Shown: one piece after another, positions 32,275 to 42,851 of the stretch
Layout: each line of letters begins with the position of its first letter
Numbering within the stretch: the first letter of the stretch is position 1
Source of the DNA: Bathynomus jamesi
Taxonomy: Eukaryota; Arthropoda; Malacostraca; Isopoda; Cirolanidae
Reading direction: 5' to 3'
DNA length: 64,000 nucleotides
NCBI GenBank assembly: GCA_023014485.1
Contig: JAJOZX010002701.1
Span: forward strand, 124,001 to 188,000
The notes under the pieces: generated by a model
The model's database searches: none
Told to the model about the DNA's origin: nothing
What the model saw: the letters and a program-made list of their open reading frames with translations, nothing else
Program-made: the position numbers and the translations under genes

Positions 32275-35200
32275 CCTTATGTACCTTACCTTATGTTGTT
32301 TCGTGTGTTGGTCTCTCTTCACACGGAGGTCAAGCTGGTGGCCCCGCCTCTAGGTCTGGCCTGGTGGAGGAGCGAGTTACTTTCTTGCGCTCTCCACCGT
32401 ACATAGCCAGGCACGCCCGGCTCATCTGGTACTGTTCTGAGCCAGGCATCCAGTCTTTTCTTGAAGACTTCAACTTTGACCCCCGTTACGTTTCTGAGGT
32501 CCTTAGGAAGCTGGTTGAAAAGTCTTGGCCCCCTGACAACCAAGCTATTTTCCTTCAGGGTTGAGGAGGTCCCTTGTCGTGCTTTTAATTTGGGAACACT
32601 ACACATTCTGCCTTTCCTATTTTCCAGTGTTGTTTGAATGGTAATTGGGTTTAGTTTTAGGTTTGGTACCAGTTTTTCGATCATTTTCCATATGTAGATT
32701 ATGATGTACCTCTCTCTTCTTCTTTCCAGTGAGTACAGATTTAGTTTACATAGTCTTTCCCAGTAGTTGAGTTCTTTGCAGCTATCAATCTTGGCTGTGA
32801 AATGCCTTTGCGTTTCTTCTAGTTTATTAGTTTCTTCCTTTTTATATAGGGACGTCAAAACTGAGCAGTATTCAAGTTTTGGTATAATCAGTGTTTTTAG
32901 CAGGGGAATCATTACTGTCCTGTCCCTTCTCTTGAACGTTCTTAGAACCTGTCCGGCGACTCTTTTTGCTTTATTTATCGCTATCTGATTTTGTGTTTCG
33001 AATTTCGCATCATCTGTCATTATTATCCCGAGATCAATCGCTTTCATGCTTCTCTGAATTTCCTGTCTATCTGGAGCATAATATGCAGTCTGTTTAAGTT
33101 CTTCTTTTCTACCATATCTCAAGAGTTGAAATTTCTCGGCGTTGAATGACATGTTGTTGTCTTCTGACCATTTGTATATTTTGTTCGTGTCCCTCTGCAA
33201 GGCCTCCACGTCATGTACATCGCTGATTTTTCTGCTGATCTTTGTATCGTCTGCAAAGGATGTTACTATACTATTGCTGTTTACTCCGCTGTCTATGTCT
33301 GTTAGCATGATAATGAACAGGAGTGGGGCCAGTACTGTCCCTTGTGGTACTGAGCTGCGTACTTCCGATTCTGATGATGATATACCTTGAATTTTGACGA
33401 CCTGCAGACGATCACTAAGGAAGTTGTAGATCCATTTTCCCACTTTGCCTGTTATTCCCATGTCTTTAATTTTATGTCCTATTATACCATGGTCACATTT
33501 ATCGAAAGCTTTAGCAAAATCTGTGTATATAACATCGTAGTTGTCATTGCCTTCCAATGCATCTAGGATATTGTTGTAGTGCTCTATTAGTTGTGATAGG
33601 CATGATCTACCTGATCGGAATCCATGCTGATTTTCGTTGAATCTTTCCCGTGTCTCCAGGAAATCATAAATTTCTCTCTAACTATTCTTTCAAATACTTT
33701 GGTGAGGGTGGGACGTCAATGACACTGGTCTATAGTTCTTTGCTTGAGATCTGTCCCCTCCTTTATATATAGGGACAATGTTTGCTCTTTTCAAGATGCT
33801 CGGTATTTCCCGTGTCTAGGGATCTTCTCCATATCCAGTATAAAGGTGTAGCTATTTCATTTTTACAGTTTTTAATCAATAATGCGTTCCAATTGTCCGG
33901 ACCTGCAGCTGAATGTAGTTTCATTTGTTCTATAGCTCTCGCTACATCTTCTGGTGTAAACTCAAAGTCTGTTATATACTCTCCTTGCAATTCCTCTTCA
34001 AAGAATGCATTTATGTCAGGTATCGCTTTGTCACTTTTTGGGGTACTGAAAACTGATTCATATTGAGCTCTCAATGTATCAGATATTTCTTTTGGATCGT
34101 CGGTTAGTTCATTATTTCCCGTCCTTAAGGGCCCAATAGCGGCGCGCGTTTTTGTTTTCCTTTTTGCATAGCTATAGAAGTATTTTGGATTTTCCTTTAT
34201 TGCTTCTACCGCCTTTTCCTCTTCCCTCTCTGTATGGTCCTTAATCAGGGCTTGTATTTCCCTATCGATACCCTCCAGTTTTTCTTTTATTATTTTCCTG
34301 CCATTATCTCCGCAGTTTCCTAACTTCGCCTCCACTCTCTTTCTTTTGCGGAATAGTCTTCTCTTTTGCCTTTCTAGCCAGCTCCTCTTTCCTTTTGGCT
34401 GTGATTTCGGAGCATATTTTTCTAAAATTCTCAGCGTTTTTTCCTCCAAAGTTGTTAGCATTTCTTCCGTTGTTTTATTCTCGAAAATTGTTCTCCATTC
34501 TATTTGGGCCATGTGCGATCTGATTGCTTCCCAATTTATAGTCTTCGAGTTTAAGTTAAAGGCCCCGAATTTACTTCTTTCCACAATATGTGTATTGTCT
34601 TCTAATGCTGCCATCATATTTGTTGATATCTCGATTAAGTTGTGGTCTGAGATAATGGTTGGGGTTATTTTTATATCAGCAATCAAGTTCGTGTTATTCG
34701 TGAATACCAGATCCAGGCAGTTATTTTTTCTGGTATTTTCTGTTATCTCCTGTGTCAGCATAAACTCGTTTGTGAGAGCCATCAACATTTTTGCTTGTTC
34801 CTGATCTTCTCTTGTGCCCCCCTTGTCCTGGTGAATATATATATTCCTATTCACCTTTTTGTATTTTACAAATGGGAAGTTAAAGTCTCCGCAGATCATT
34901 ATATTTGGGGATGGAGGGTTTATGGCCTTTATTAGCTTTCTAATGTCATCAATGGCCTCCGAGAATTTTTCGGTTGGGGTGCTTGGAGGTCTATAGATGA
35001 CTATTACTATCAAGTTTAGTTTTTCTATTTTCACTGCTAGGAGTTCCACATAGCTGTTTGATTTACTTATTATCGTCTCTGTCATATGACCTTCCTGTAC
35101 ATATATAGCACAGCCACCTTTCCGTCTCGTCGTTCTATCCGCTCTTAGTAAGTTGAAGCCCTCTATATTTATCTCTTTCTTATCAACACAATGTTCGCAG

Positions 35201-35340
35201 TTTTCACAATTTCCTTGGCAATCTTTAAGATGAGTTTCTGTGAGGCATGCGATGTCCGCCCTTGTTTCGTCCATAAATCCTTTCAGGTACGAAACCTTAT
35301 TGAGTGATTGGTTTGGTCTTATTCCTTGAATATTATCCAA
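32275..35340 (-). pseudogene. LINE family E, nearly complete ORF2 (E1): endonuclease and RT
   Basis: 35340-33763 holds the endonuclease (LNKVSYLKGFMDETRADIAC, LTETHL, YRPPSTPTEK, ICGDFNFP near residue 148, DHNLIEI near 232) and a basic linker to HSAAGPDNWNALLIKNC. 33557-32319 holds the RT: TDFAKAFDKCDHGIIG, SSVPQGTVLAPLLFI, TSFADDTKISRK with intact catalytic DD, then the C-terminal region to LDAWLRTVPDEPGVPG. Damage is light: a one-base loss near 33790 and compensating indels near 33715 and 33675. The extreme endonuclease N-terminus is missing where the T2 hairpin begins at 35343. The 3' end has ATAAGGTAAGGT repeats. It is the least decayed LINE in the window. Confidence 0.9.
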
Positions 35341-35342
35341 TC

Positions 35343-35668
35343 AACTGCAAAGAACACGCAGTATAATTAACGTAAAGAACGCGCGTCGTTCTTTACGTTA
35401 ATTATACTGCGTGTTCTTTGCAGTTGAAATGTATATATAGGTGCGGCATGCGGAAGGTGCCCCCCTCGGGGCATTGGTTTCTGCGCGTATGTAGGAGAAT
35501 TACGACTTCTGATCGAGTGAGGACCATGGTGTAGTGGTTATCATATCTGACCGGCAATCGGAAGATCCCGGGTTCGATTCCCGGGTAGTTACCTCATTTT
35601 TCATTTGTTCGTTCTCCCTCCTCATCTTGCGCGGAATGTTCTCCTATACAAGCGTCGTTCTTTACGTT
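35343..35668 (+). mobile_element. tRNA-like SINE unit with a 39-bp perfect hairpin (T2)
   Basis: 35343-35381 and 35387-35425 are perfect 39-bp inverted repeats with a 5-nt loop. Then come the spacer (GTGCCCCCCTCGGGGCA), the tRNA-like block 35521-35593, the tail TCTTGCGCGGAATGTTCTCC and CAAGCGTCGTTCTTTACGTT, and a (TA)n. The layout equals T1, with a shorter hairpin and an extra GAA triplet in both arms. Confidence 0.7.
35521..35593 (+). tRNA. tRNA-like block (degenerate) in T2
   Basis: Same A box (TGGTGTAGTGG), B box (GGTTCGATTCC) and anticodon-arm sequence as 31471-31543, with a poorly paired acceptor stem. Confidence 0.45.
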
Positions 35669-35689
35669 ATATATATATATATATATATA

Positions 35690-36198
35690 TGTTAGCAATT
35701 GGTACTTTCCCGCAAGTGACTTTTTGTGCGAGAAACTTAGACTTTGCTGAGCTAGAAATTATTATTAAAGCAATTGTTACTTAACTTAACTCTAAGCTTA
35801 ACTTATAAATGTCTCATAATTCACATGTTTCTAATTTTTGGACTGTTTTGACATAAACAAACAAAACTCAACAGGTAGAAAAATTAAACAAGTAGTCCAT
35901 ATAAAGTCAAGTAACAGCTGTCTGGAGCAGTATCTGCATAGGTCAATAAAAATGCTATAAATAATGAACATACAGTTGCCTACGCCAATGCTTTCAGCTT
36001 TGAGATTTATAAAGTATATCAGTTACGAGTCCACTAACCAGGGCTTTTATTATTTTATTAACTGAATCGCCAAGTCCAGTGATAAATCTATATAAAATTT
36101 GCCTATCACACTGGCACAGTTAGGTACATTACTGAGTACAAACAACATACTGACATCAGAAGGAACAAAACGTGAAATTTGCCACTTACGCGTTTACA
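35690..36198 (+). other. Probable 5' UTR of the CR1 that follows
   Basis: Non-coding sequence between the T2 (TA)n and the first ATG of CR1 ORF1. The exact 5' terminus is not recognisable. Confidence 0.4.
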
Positions 36199-37068
36199 AT
36201 GGCTAATAATAATGAACAGTTAGTTTGCAGGTGGTGCTCAAGTATGGAAGTCCTGAGGAACGAGTTAGAACGTGAGAGGGAGGCCAGGGTGAGGCTTGAA
36301 GAAAGCGTGATGCTCCTGACGGCAAAATTAGAATCCCTTGAGACTCCAGTTACGACCCCTCCTGCCTCAGTTTCTACTAATATAAATAGTACTAATAGCC
36401 CTCTCTCTTCCCCTAGTTCCCAACCCTTCGTTCGAGTGCGTAATGGAGCCCCATTGAGAAAACCTAAGACTTGTCTACCAGTAATAACAAGCAATAAGTT
36501 TTCTGTTTTAGGTTTCGAAGATGCTGATGAACCGGAAATACAACTCGTTGGCGATTCCATTGTTCGAGGGCAGCTCGAGGAATTCTGTGGGAGAAACCCT
36601 CGTCGTAGGCGCCGTTACTGCTACCCTGGTGCAAGGGTGGAGGATATAACTAATAGTGTTGACCATTTTACAGACGGTACCGCCGAGGACACAACGTATG
36701 TTATTCATGTCGGTACTAATAACGTTTTAAATTCTAGATCGGAAGAACTGCTGGCTAGGTACAGGGACTTACTAGAGCGACTAAAGGAGAAAACTAATAA
36801 GATTATTTTAACAGGTATACTTCCTCGAATTATCCAACGTAACGATTTCTACAGCAAGGCGACCTATATTAACAATAACCTAAAGTCTCTTTGCCAACAG
36901 GAAGGAGTGCATTTTGCGAATTTTTAGAACAGTTTCTATGGCAGGAGGGACTTGTTCCTCGAAGATGGACTTCATCTTAATGACGTTGGAGCTGCGCGTT
37001 TAGGAAGACTATTTCGTAATACTGTCTCTTCTTTTCAGGCTGCCGTAACTCGAACGGTCCCAGCATAA
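36199..37068 (+). pseudogene. CR1 ORF1 with SGNH-esterase domain, one internal stop
   Basis: 289 codons from the ATG (MANNNEQL) to TAA, broken by one TAG at 36925-36927. Residues 10-13 give CRWC; 16-48 are a charged coiled coil (RNELEREREARVRLEE). Then comes a Ser/Pro/Thr-rich spacer, then SGNH-hydrolase blocks: QLVGDSIVRG with the nucleophile Ser near 120, VIHVGTNN near 172-175, ILTGILPR, and after the stop LEDGLHLNDVGAARL carrying the Asp-x-x-His pair. Esterase-bearing ORF1 proteins are known in CR1 elements and are thought to help RNP or membrane association. It lies directly upstream of ORF2. Confidence 0.85.
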
Positions 37069-39875
37069 ATTCCACAAATTTCCTCTGCGCTCGCGAAGGT
37101 ATCGCAGTTACAAACAATTTGAAGGTTCTATCCCTAAATGCTCGTAGCCTACGAAATAAAATAAACGATTTTTTTTCTTTAATTGCTTGTAAAGACTATG
37201 ATGGAATTGCGATAAGTGAATCGTGGCTTAGCACTGAAACACGTGACTTTGTAGGGGAGTATCAAATTAAAGGTTATAGACTTTTTGTTAAAAACAGAAT
37301 AGGTAGGCGAGGAGGCGGTGTTATGTTGTATATCAAAGATAATATTGCGAACGTTATAGAAGTAAAGCAGACAATTCCAGAACCGATAGATTCGACTATA
37401 GCAGAACTTAAATTGAACGATTTCAAACTTCTTGTTGCGGTTATATATAGGCCCCCTAATCAAACAGCTGATACGGACGAAGCGTTATATCGTGAACTAA
37501 AGAGAATAATCGGTAGTGAGCAAGCTTTAGTTATGGGTGACTTTAATTACGCCAACGTGAATTACGATACAATGCAGGGAGACGGGGAGGTAATCGTTTA
37601 GTTAATTTTCTCGAGGATAGCTTTCTTATTCAAAAGGTTGGGGAACCTACGAGGTTGGACAGTATTTTAGATTTAGTAATAACTACGGATGATAGGCTAA
37701 TTACTGATCTTCAAGTAATAGAACCGTTAAGCAATAGCGATCACAATATGGTAGAGTTTGTCCTCTCAGTAAGTCACTCGAAACCAACTAACTCGACTAA
37801 AATTCCTAACTTCCAGCACGCAGACTTTTGTAAACTTCGAAATAAATTGTCACACGTCAATTGGGAAAACGTAATGGGGAACTCCAACGCAAAACTAATG
37901 TGGGAATTGTTCAAAACAGTATTTAGGACTATAAATGAGGAATGTGTACCGTACAAAATTAAGCGTGCGAAAGTAAACAACAAGCCCTTGTGGTTTACTT
38001 CTAGAGTAGGAAACATTATAAAGAGTAGAGATAGGGCTTATAGGCTACATAAGTGCGATAAAGAGAATTTGTGGTTACGAAACAACTACATATCTCTAAG
38101 GCGTGAAGCGAAAAGTGTAATAAAAAAGTCCAAGCGCGAATTTGAAATCTCCATAGCTCGTGACGGTAAAGAAAACCCCAAGCTATTCTTTCAATACGTC
38201 ACTAATAGAAATCCAGTAGAAAGTGTCTTGGGGCCTTTGAAAAATGTAAACGGAGATCTAGTTTCTGAAAACAAGGAAATGGCGACCTTGCTAAACGAAT
38301 TTTTTACGTCAGTTTTTACTATAGAAGATGTAACGAATATCCCTACGGTCATAGACATAACACCTTTTGATAATGGTAATATTTTGGCTAATATTGTGGT
38401 TAATGAAGGGGAAGTAATGCGCTATATTGATAAAATGAAAACGCGTAAATCACCGGGGCCGGATTCCATATATCCCATACAACTAAAAGAATTAAAAGAT
38501 AGCATTGTTGTGCCGCTAACAAAGATTTTTAATGCGTCTATTTCTGAGGGGTGCGTACCAGATAATTTCAAGTTAGCAAACGTAACACCATCTTTAAGAA
38601 AGGCGATAAAGGTGCGGCGGGAAATTATAGGCCAATCAGTTTAACGTCTGTTGTAGGTAAGCTACTGGAATCAATAATTAGGGATCGTATAGTCGAACAC
38701 TTAGAATTGCATAAACTAGTTAGAAATACGCAGCACGGTTTTAGGCGAAACAAATCTTGCTTAACTAATCTTTTAGAATTTTTCCAAAGCGTGGTTGACG
38801 TTTACGATAGACATCGGGCGGTCTTTTGACACCGTGCCGCACAAAAGACTCATTGAAAAAACTAAAGCTCATGGAATCAGGGGTGTAGTAATAAATTGGA
38901 TAGAAGAGTGGTTGCGAGGTAGGAAACAGTGGGTGGTCGTTGATGGAGCGGAGTCGTGTTGGGCTAATGTAGCGAGTGGCGTTCCTCAGGGTTCTGTATT
39001 GGCCCCTTGCTTTTTCTTATATATATTAACGATTTAGATGTCGGCCTAGTCAGTACAGTTTCAAAGTTTGTGGATGACACGAAGCCGGGTGGTAGGGCGA
39101 TTAATGACGAAGATAGAGTAAAATCCAGGAGGATCTGAATAAAATCGTTGATTGGTCAGTCACATGGCAAATAAGATTTAACGTCGAAAAGTGCAAAATT
39201 TTGCATATAGGTTCGCGTAACGGTAATTTTGTGTATAGTATGTCAGGGAAAGAGTTAACAAGCGTAGAGCAGGAAAAAGACTTAGGAGTTATAGTCACTG
39301 GTGATTTAAAAGTAACGAAACAAAGTACAGCACGCGTCAATAAGGCGAACAAAGTGTTAGGTTTTATAGCTCGGAATTTTGAGTACAAATCGCGCGATAT
39401 TATAGTTCCTCTTTATAAATCATTAGTTAGACTCCATTTGGAGTACGCGGTCCAATTTGGAATCCGCATATGCGCAAAGATATAGACAAAATCGAAAGAG
39501 TTTCAAAGGCGAGCAACTAAGATGATTCCGTCGCTTAGGTCAAAGTCGTACGAGGATAGGCTTAAGGAGTTAAAATTGACTACACTCGAGACTCGGAGGC
39601 TAAGGGGTGATCTAATCCAGGTTTTCAAAATTATGAATGGGTTCGATAACGTAGATAGAGATAGCTTTTTCGAAATATCTCAATATAATAGGACTAGAAA
39701 TAACGGGTGTAAGTTGACAAGTAGAAGGTTCGAGACAACAGTTGCCAAAAACTTTTTTACGCATAGAATAGTAAATAGCTGGAATAGTTTGCCGGTAGAA
39801 GTAATTAGTAGCACGTCTATAAACATGTTTAAAAATCGATTAGACGCATATGTTGATAGATTAGGTATAGTTTAA
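37069..39875 (+). pseudogene. CR1 ORF2: endonuclease and RT, frameshifted, RT motif A deleted
   Basis: 37119-37601 is the endonuclease N-half (LKVLSLNARSLRNKINDF, AISESWLS, GGGVMLYIKDNI, VIYRPPNQ, MGDFNY). A one-base insertion near 37590 moves the frame, which continues 37655-38644 with LDLVITTDD, SNSDHNMVEF, the linker and RKSPGPDSIYPIQLKE. RT blocks NYRPISLTSVVGKLLES, QHGFRRNKSCLTNLLEFF, ASGVPQGSVLAP and FVDDTKPGG follow in shifted frames. About 25 bp are missing near 38818, removing the motif A block with the first catalytic Asp, and FADD has become FVDD. The C-terminus (39522-39875) ends NRLDAYVDRLGIV. Layout is full length, activity is lost. Confidence 0.9.
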
Positions 39876-40565
39876 GGTAGTAAAATTAAGGCTTTGTGGT
39901 GATAGATCCCACAGCTCAACACAAGTGTTGTGGGATATAGGGAGGCAGCATCTTGGGTTAGGGGATACTCTCTGTCCTTACACACCCCATTTAAAGAGAT
40001 TCCTCTGCGGAGCGGTGCCCCCCATAGTACTGTGAGGTATTGAAAAACTCATGATTTTCACTTGCCCCACAAACACCTTTAAATGGGAGACCCAAAATGG
40101 GTGCACACACATTTCTACATTACTGTACAGTCTTTACAGCCACAGCTACACTTTTCCTCCTAAGTGTATATATGGTAATGTATATGGTTGTAAATTGTGA
40201 CTTGGTCCGCAATTGATATGGACCGTGACTTATTTTTGGTTGGCAAGGTACTGGTAATGATGGATACCGTAATGAAATTGACTGGATTCTTTGGATCTGA
40301 TATATTTGCATGTCGGTTATAAATAGATATAGAGTGTAACATATTTGTGGATCGTCTATTATGACTTGATCCTCTGGATCGAGAGATTCTATCTTTAGTT
40401 TTTAATTGATAATTAATTAGTTTTAAATTGCTAATTATTTAGTTTTGTAAAAATTGGTTGTTGCCAATGTACAGGCAGTTTTTTACATAGTGGAGCCACC
40501 TCGATGGGCCGAAGTGGCCCCTAGTGTGCCCACTATAAAAATTTCTCATGTTCTTATGATCTTGT
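39876..40565 (+). other. Probable CR1 3' UTR and terminus
   Basis: Non-coding sequence after ORF2. Near the end GATGGGCCGAAGTGGCCCC and TTCTCATGTTCTTATG resemble the GGCC hairpin and TTCTTATG-type terminal repeats common at CR1/L2 3' ends. I infer that this is the same element; a second fragment is possible. Confidence 0.5.
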
Positions 40566-40569
40566 GGTT

Positions 40570-40917
40570 CGGAACCCACGTAAAATTGTAGGTCCCCTCC
40601 ACCACCACGGAGGACATGCGCAATACACAATTACGAACGCAGTTAGGTAAACCAGCCATGAGTGGATCCTAGGGTCTTTGTTGGTCTGAAACATTATAAC
40701 ACATTACATTATAACATTATAGCATAAAATCCTTTTTTACATTACATGTGAACAGCATGAAGCTACCCGAACCTGTCGATGCTATTTAAGTCAGTTAATA
40801 TTGTCTGTAGCTATATTTTAGTGGATAATATTAGACCCATCCTGTAACTGTCGCAATCCAATCAAGGAAATCCATTACGAACCTCTTATTTACTTTTAAA
40901 AGAAGAAGAACATTATA
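40570..40917. other. No recognised feature
   Basis: Apparently single-copy AT-rich DNA between the CR1 end and the promoter-like cluster. Confidence 0.4.
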
Positions 40918-41000
40918 TCGACGTCACATAAAGAACAATTGCGCATGCGTGTTAATACCATATATCAGCCATTTTGAGTTTCGTACGCCTGTAATTGAGC
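40918..41000. promoter_or_regulatory. Candidate TATA-less promoter: CRE-, NRF1- and YY1-like sites
   Basis: CGACGTCACA (40919-40928) is one base from a CRE. TTGCGCATGCGTG (40937-40949) is a near-perfect NRF1 palindrome. CAGCCATTTTGAG (40966-40978) is a YY1-type site in inverted orientation. Such clusters are typical of animal housekeeping promoters, with the YY1 site at the start point. It is the densest cluster of this kind I noticed in the window and lies 17 kb upstream of the GIGYF exon on the same strand, so it could serve that gene. Direction is not determined. Confidence 0.35.
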
Positions 41001-41284
41001 ACTGTATTTGAGTTTACACTGGTATGAGACATTCATGATTATATGTTTATTTAATGGAAATTAAACTGTTTGTCCTCCCTTTTATTAAATACATATCTAA
41101 GTTTGTTAAATGTTTTTTATTTAGGTCCTGTGACCATAGGATAGGCCTAACATTCTTGCTTGTTTCAGTACTAACTGCCTAAGTCTTATCAGCCTATTTC
41201 CTTTTCACCCTTGGCCTAATTTAAGTGTTAGTGAACTCCCCATAGCCTTAGTCTAAAGTAACATTTGGCCCAGCCAAAGCAGCA
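41001..41284. other. Unassigned; possible non-coding first exon and intron start
   Basis: TTTACACTGGTATGAG near 41017 could be a splice donor after a 5' UTR exon if the promoter call is right. Otherwise nothing is recognised. Confidence 0.25.
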
Positions 41285-41835
41285 GGTTTAGTTGCGAACG
41301 TAGATTTAGATAAGGAAGGTCTTATTTGTGTAATCTTTTAGACCTTAACTGATCAGGTAGATTGTGGAAATGATGTAGATTTTATTTATTTGGATTTTAG
41401 TAAGGTATTTATCAAGGTTTCACATAGGCGACTTCTGTATGAACTAGAATGGTAATAGTATATTTGGTTCAGTTATAAATTTAGAAGAAGAATGGTTACA
41501 AGATGGAGAATACTAATTCTAAATGGCCCTGAATCAGGGTGGCAAGAAGTCAAATGTGGGGTTCTGCAGGGATTGGTGTTAGGCTCATTACTCTTTATTG
41601 TATATATAGATAAATTAGAGAAGGTAGTACCCTAGGTAGGTTAGTAAAATAGCACATGAATAGTTGCCCCAGTTAGAAATAAAAAAATACTTATAAACTA
41701 TAAAAAGGTTGATAAATTAGTTGCCTTGGTTAGTGAATGGCAGATAGAATTCAATCTTCAGAAGAGCAAAGTCTCCCATTTTGGTAAAAATAATGTAAAT
41801 TTTACATTATATTACATTTGCAGAATGTAAAGACA
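41285..41835 (+). pseudogene. LINE family G, degraded RT fragment
   Basis: VDFIYLDFSKVF, VSHRRLLYEL, ILNGPESGWQEVKCGVLQGL, VLGSLLFIVYIDKLEK and WQIEFNLQKSK are CR1-type RT motifs. The same region of G is better preserved at 51900-52420. Several stops and indels. Confidence 0.75.
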
Positions 41836-41924
41836 CTTCCAAGGGCCTATTAAGGTTATCCAAGTCACAAGCAATATTTTATAAGATTAATATGCAGTAA
41901 ATGTGAGATAAATCTAGCTAGAAA

Positions 41925-42290
41925 TAGCAATAAAGATGTAAAGAAATTCTTAAGTTTTTATAAATATAATAATAAAAAGTACGATAGGGTTGTCCTAATA
42001 GAACATGATGAAAGGATGTTTGAAAAAGATTGTAATATTGTTGGTATTTTTAATGATTATTTTAGCTCTGTTTTTACTGAAGAAAATTTAAATAACTTTG
42101 ATTTTAATTCTTTATAAGGAAGGATGATGATAAGCAAATGATTCATTCATTGAAGTTAAATAAAGCTGATGGACTGATATAATATATATGCTAGGATTCT
42201 CAGAGAAGGGGAGGAAAGCAAGCTTATCTGAGGCACTATTTTGTTTGCTAGATCTTTTAATTATGCAGATCAGTGATGGAAATGGGGGGG
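41925..42290 (+). pseudogene. LINE family G, linker fragment
   Basis: NSNKDVKKFLSFYKYNNKKY, DRVVLIEHDERMFEKDCN and FNDYFSSVFTEENLNNFD are the linker just before the RT in CR1 elements. It lies after the RT-core fragment instead of before it, so these are two separate insertions or a rearranged copy. Confidence 0.7.
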
Positions 42291-42410
42291 AGACACGGGT
42301 ACACAGTGTGTACCTACTTCTCAATTTGTAGTTGTAATTGATGGAGCATCAGTAATGGTAGGACAAAAATCAGGGGTTACAAAACTATTTCTTGATGATT
42401 TATAAGTCAT

Positions 42411-42416
<6 letters not shown>

Positions 42417-42461
<45 letters not shown>

Positions 42462-42484
42462 TATATATATATATGCATATATGT
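42417..42484. repeat. (TA)n/(TATGCA)n microsatellite
   Basis: Simple TA repeat with ATGCAT interruptions. The open frames through it are artefacts. Confidence 0.9.
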
Positions 42485-42489
42485 ATTTA

Positions 42490-42569
42490 ACTGCATTTTT
42501 CATTTATTCATGATTTCTCTTCCTCTTGTGCAGAAACGTTCCTTAATACTTATGTCGTTTCTATTCATA

Positions 42570-42600
<31 letters not shown>

Positions 42601-42851
42601 TATAAATAAATATAATTAGGGTGATTTTATAAATCTGATGTTGGAATACCTGTTATGCCAACCTGGCATTTGGTGCCACTAGCTTAAAAAATGATGCACT
42701 AAAAAATGTTTTGAGGTCAGGATATATTTAAGACTTGCTCAAAGTTATTATTTTTTTTTTTTTTATAAGACCTCTATCCATTTTATTGCTATTGGGACAC
42801 ATTTCCAAAAAATGGAGCTGTTATGTGAAAAGCATGCTGTCCATGCAGTGG
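42490..42851. other. No recognised gene
   Basis: Contains short TA and CA repeats near 42567-42603 and a poly-T near 42750. Nothing else is identified. Confidence 0.4.
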
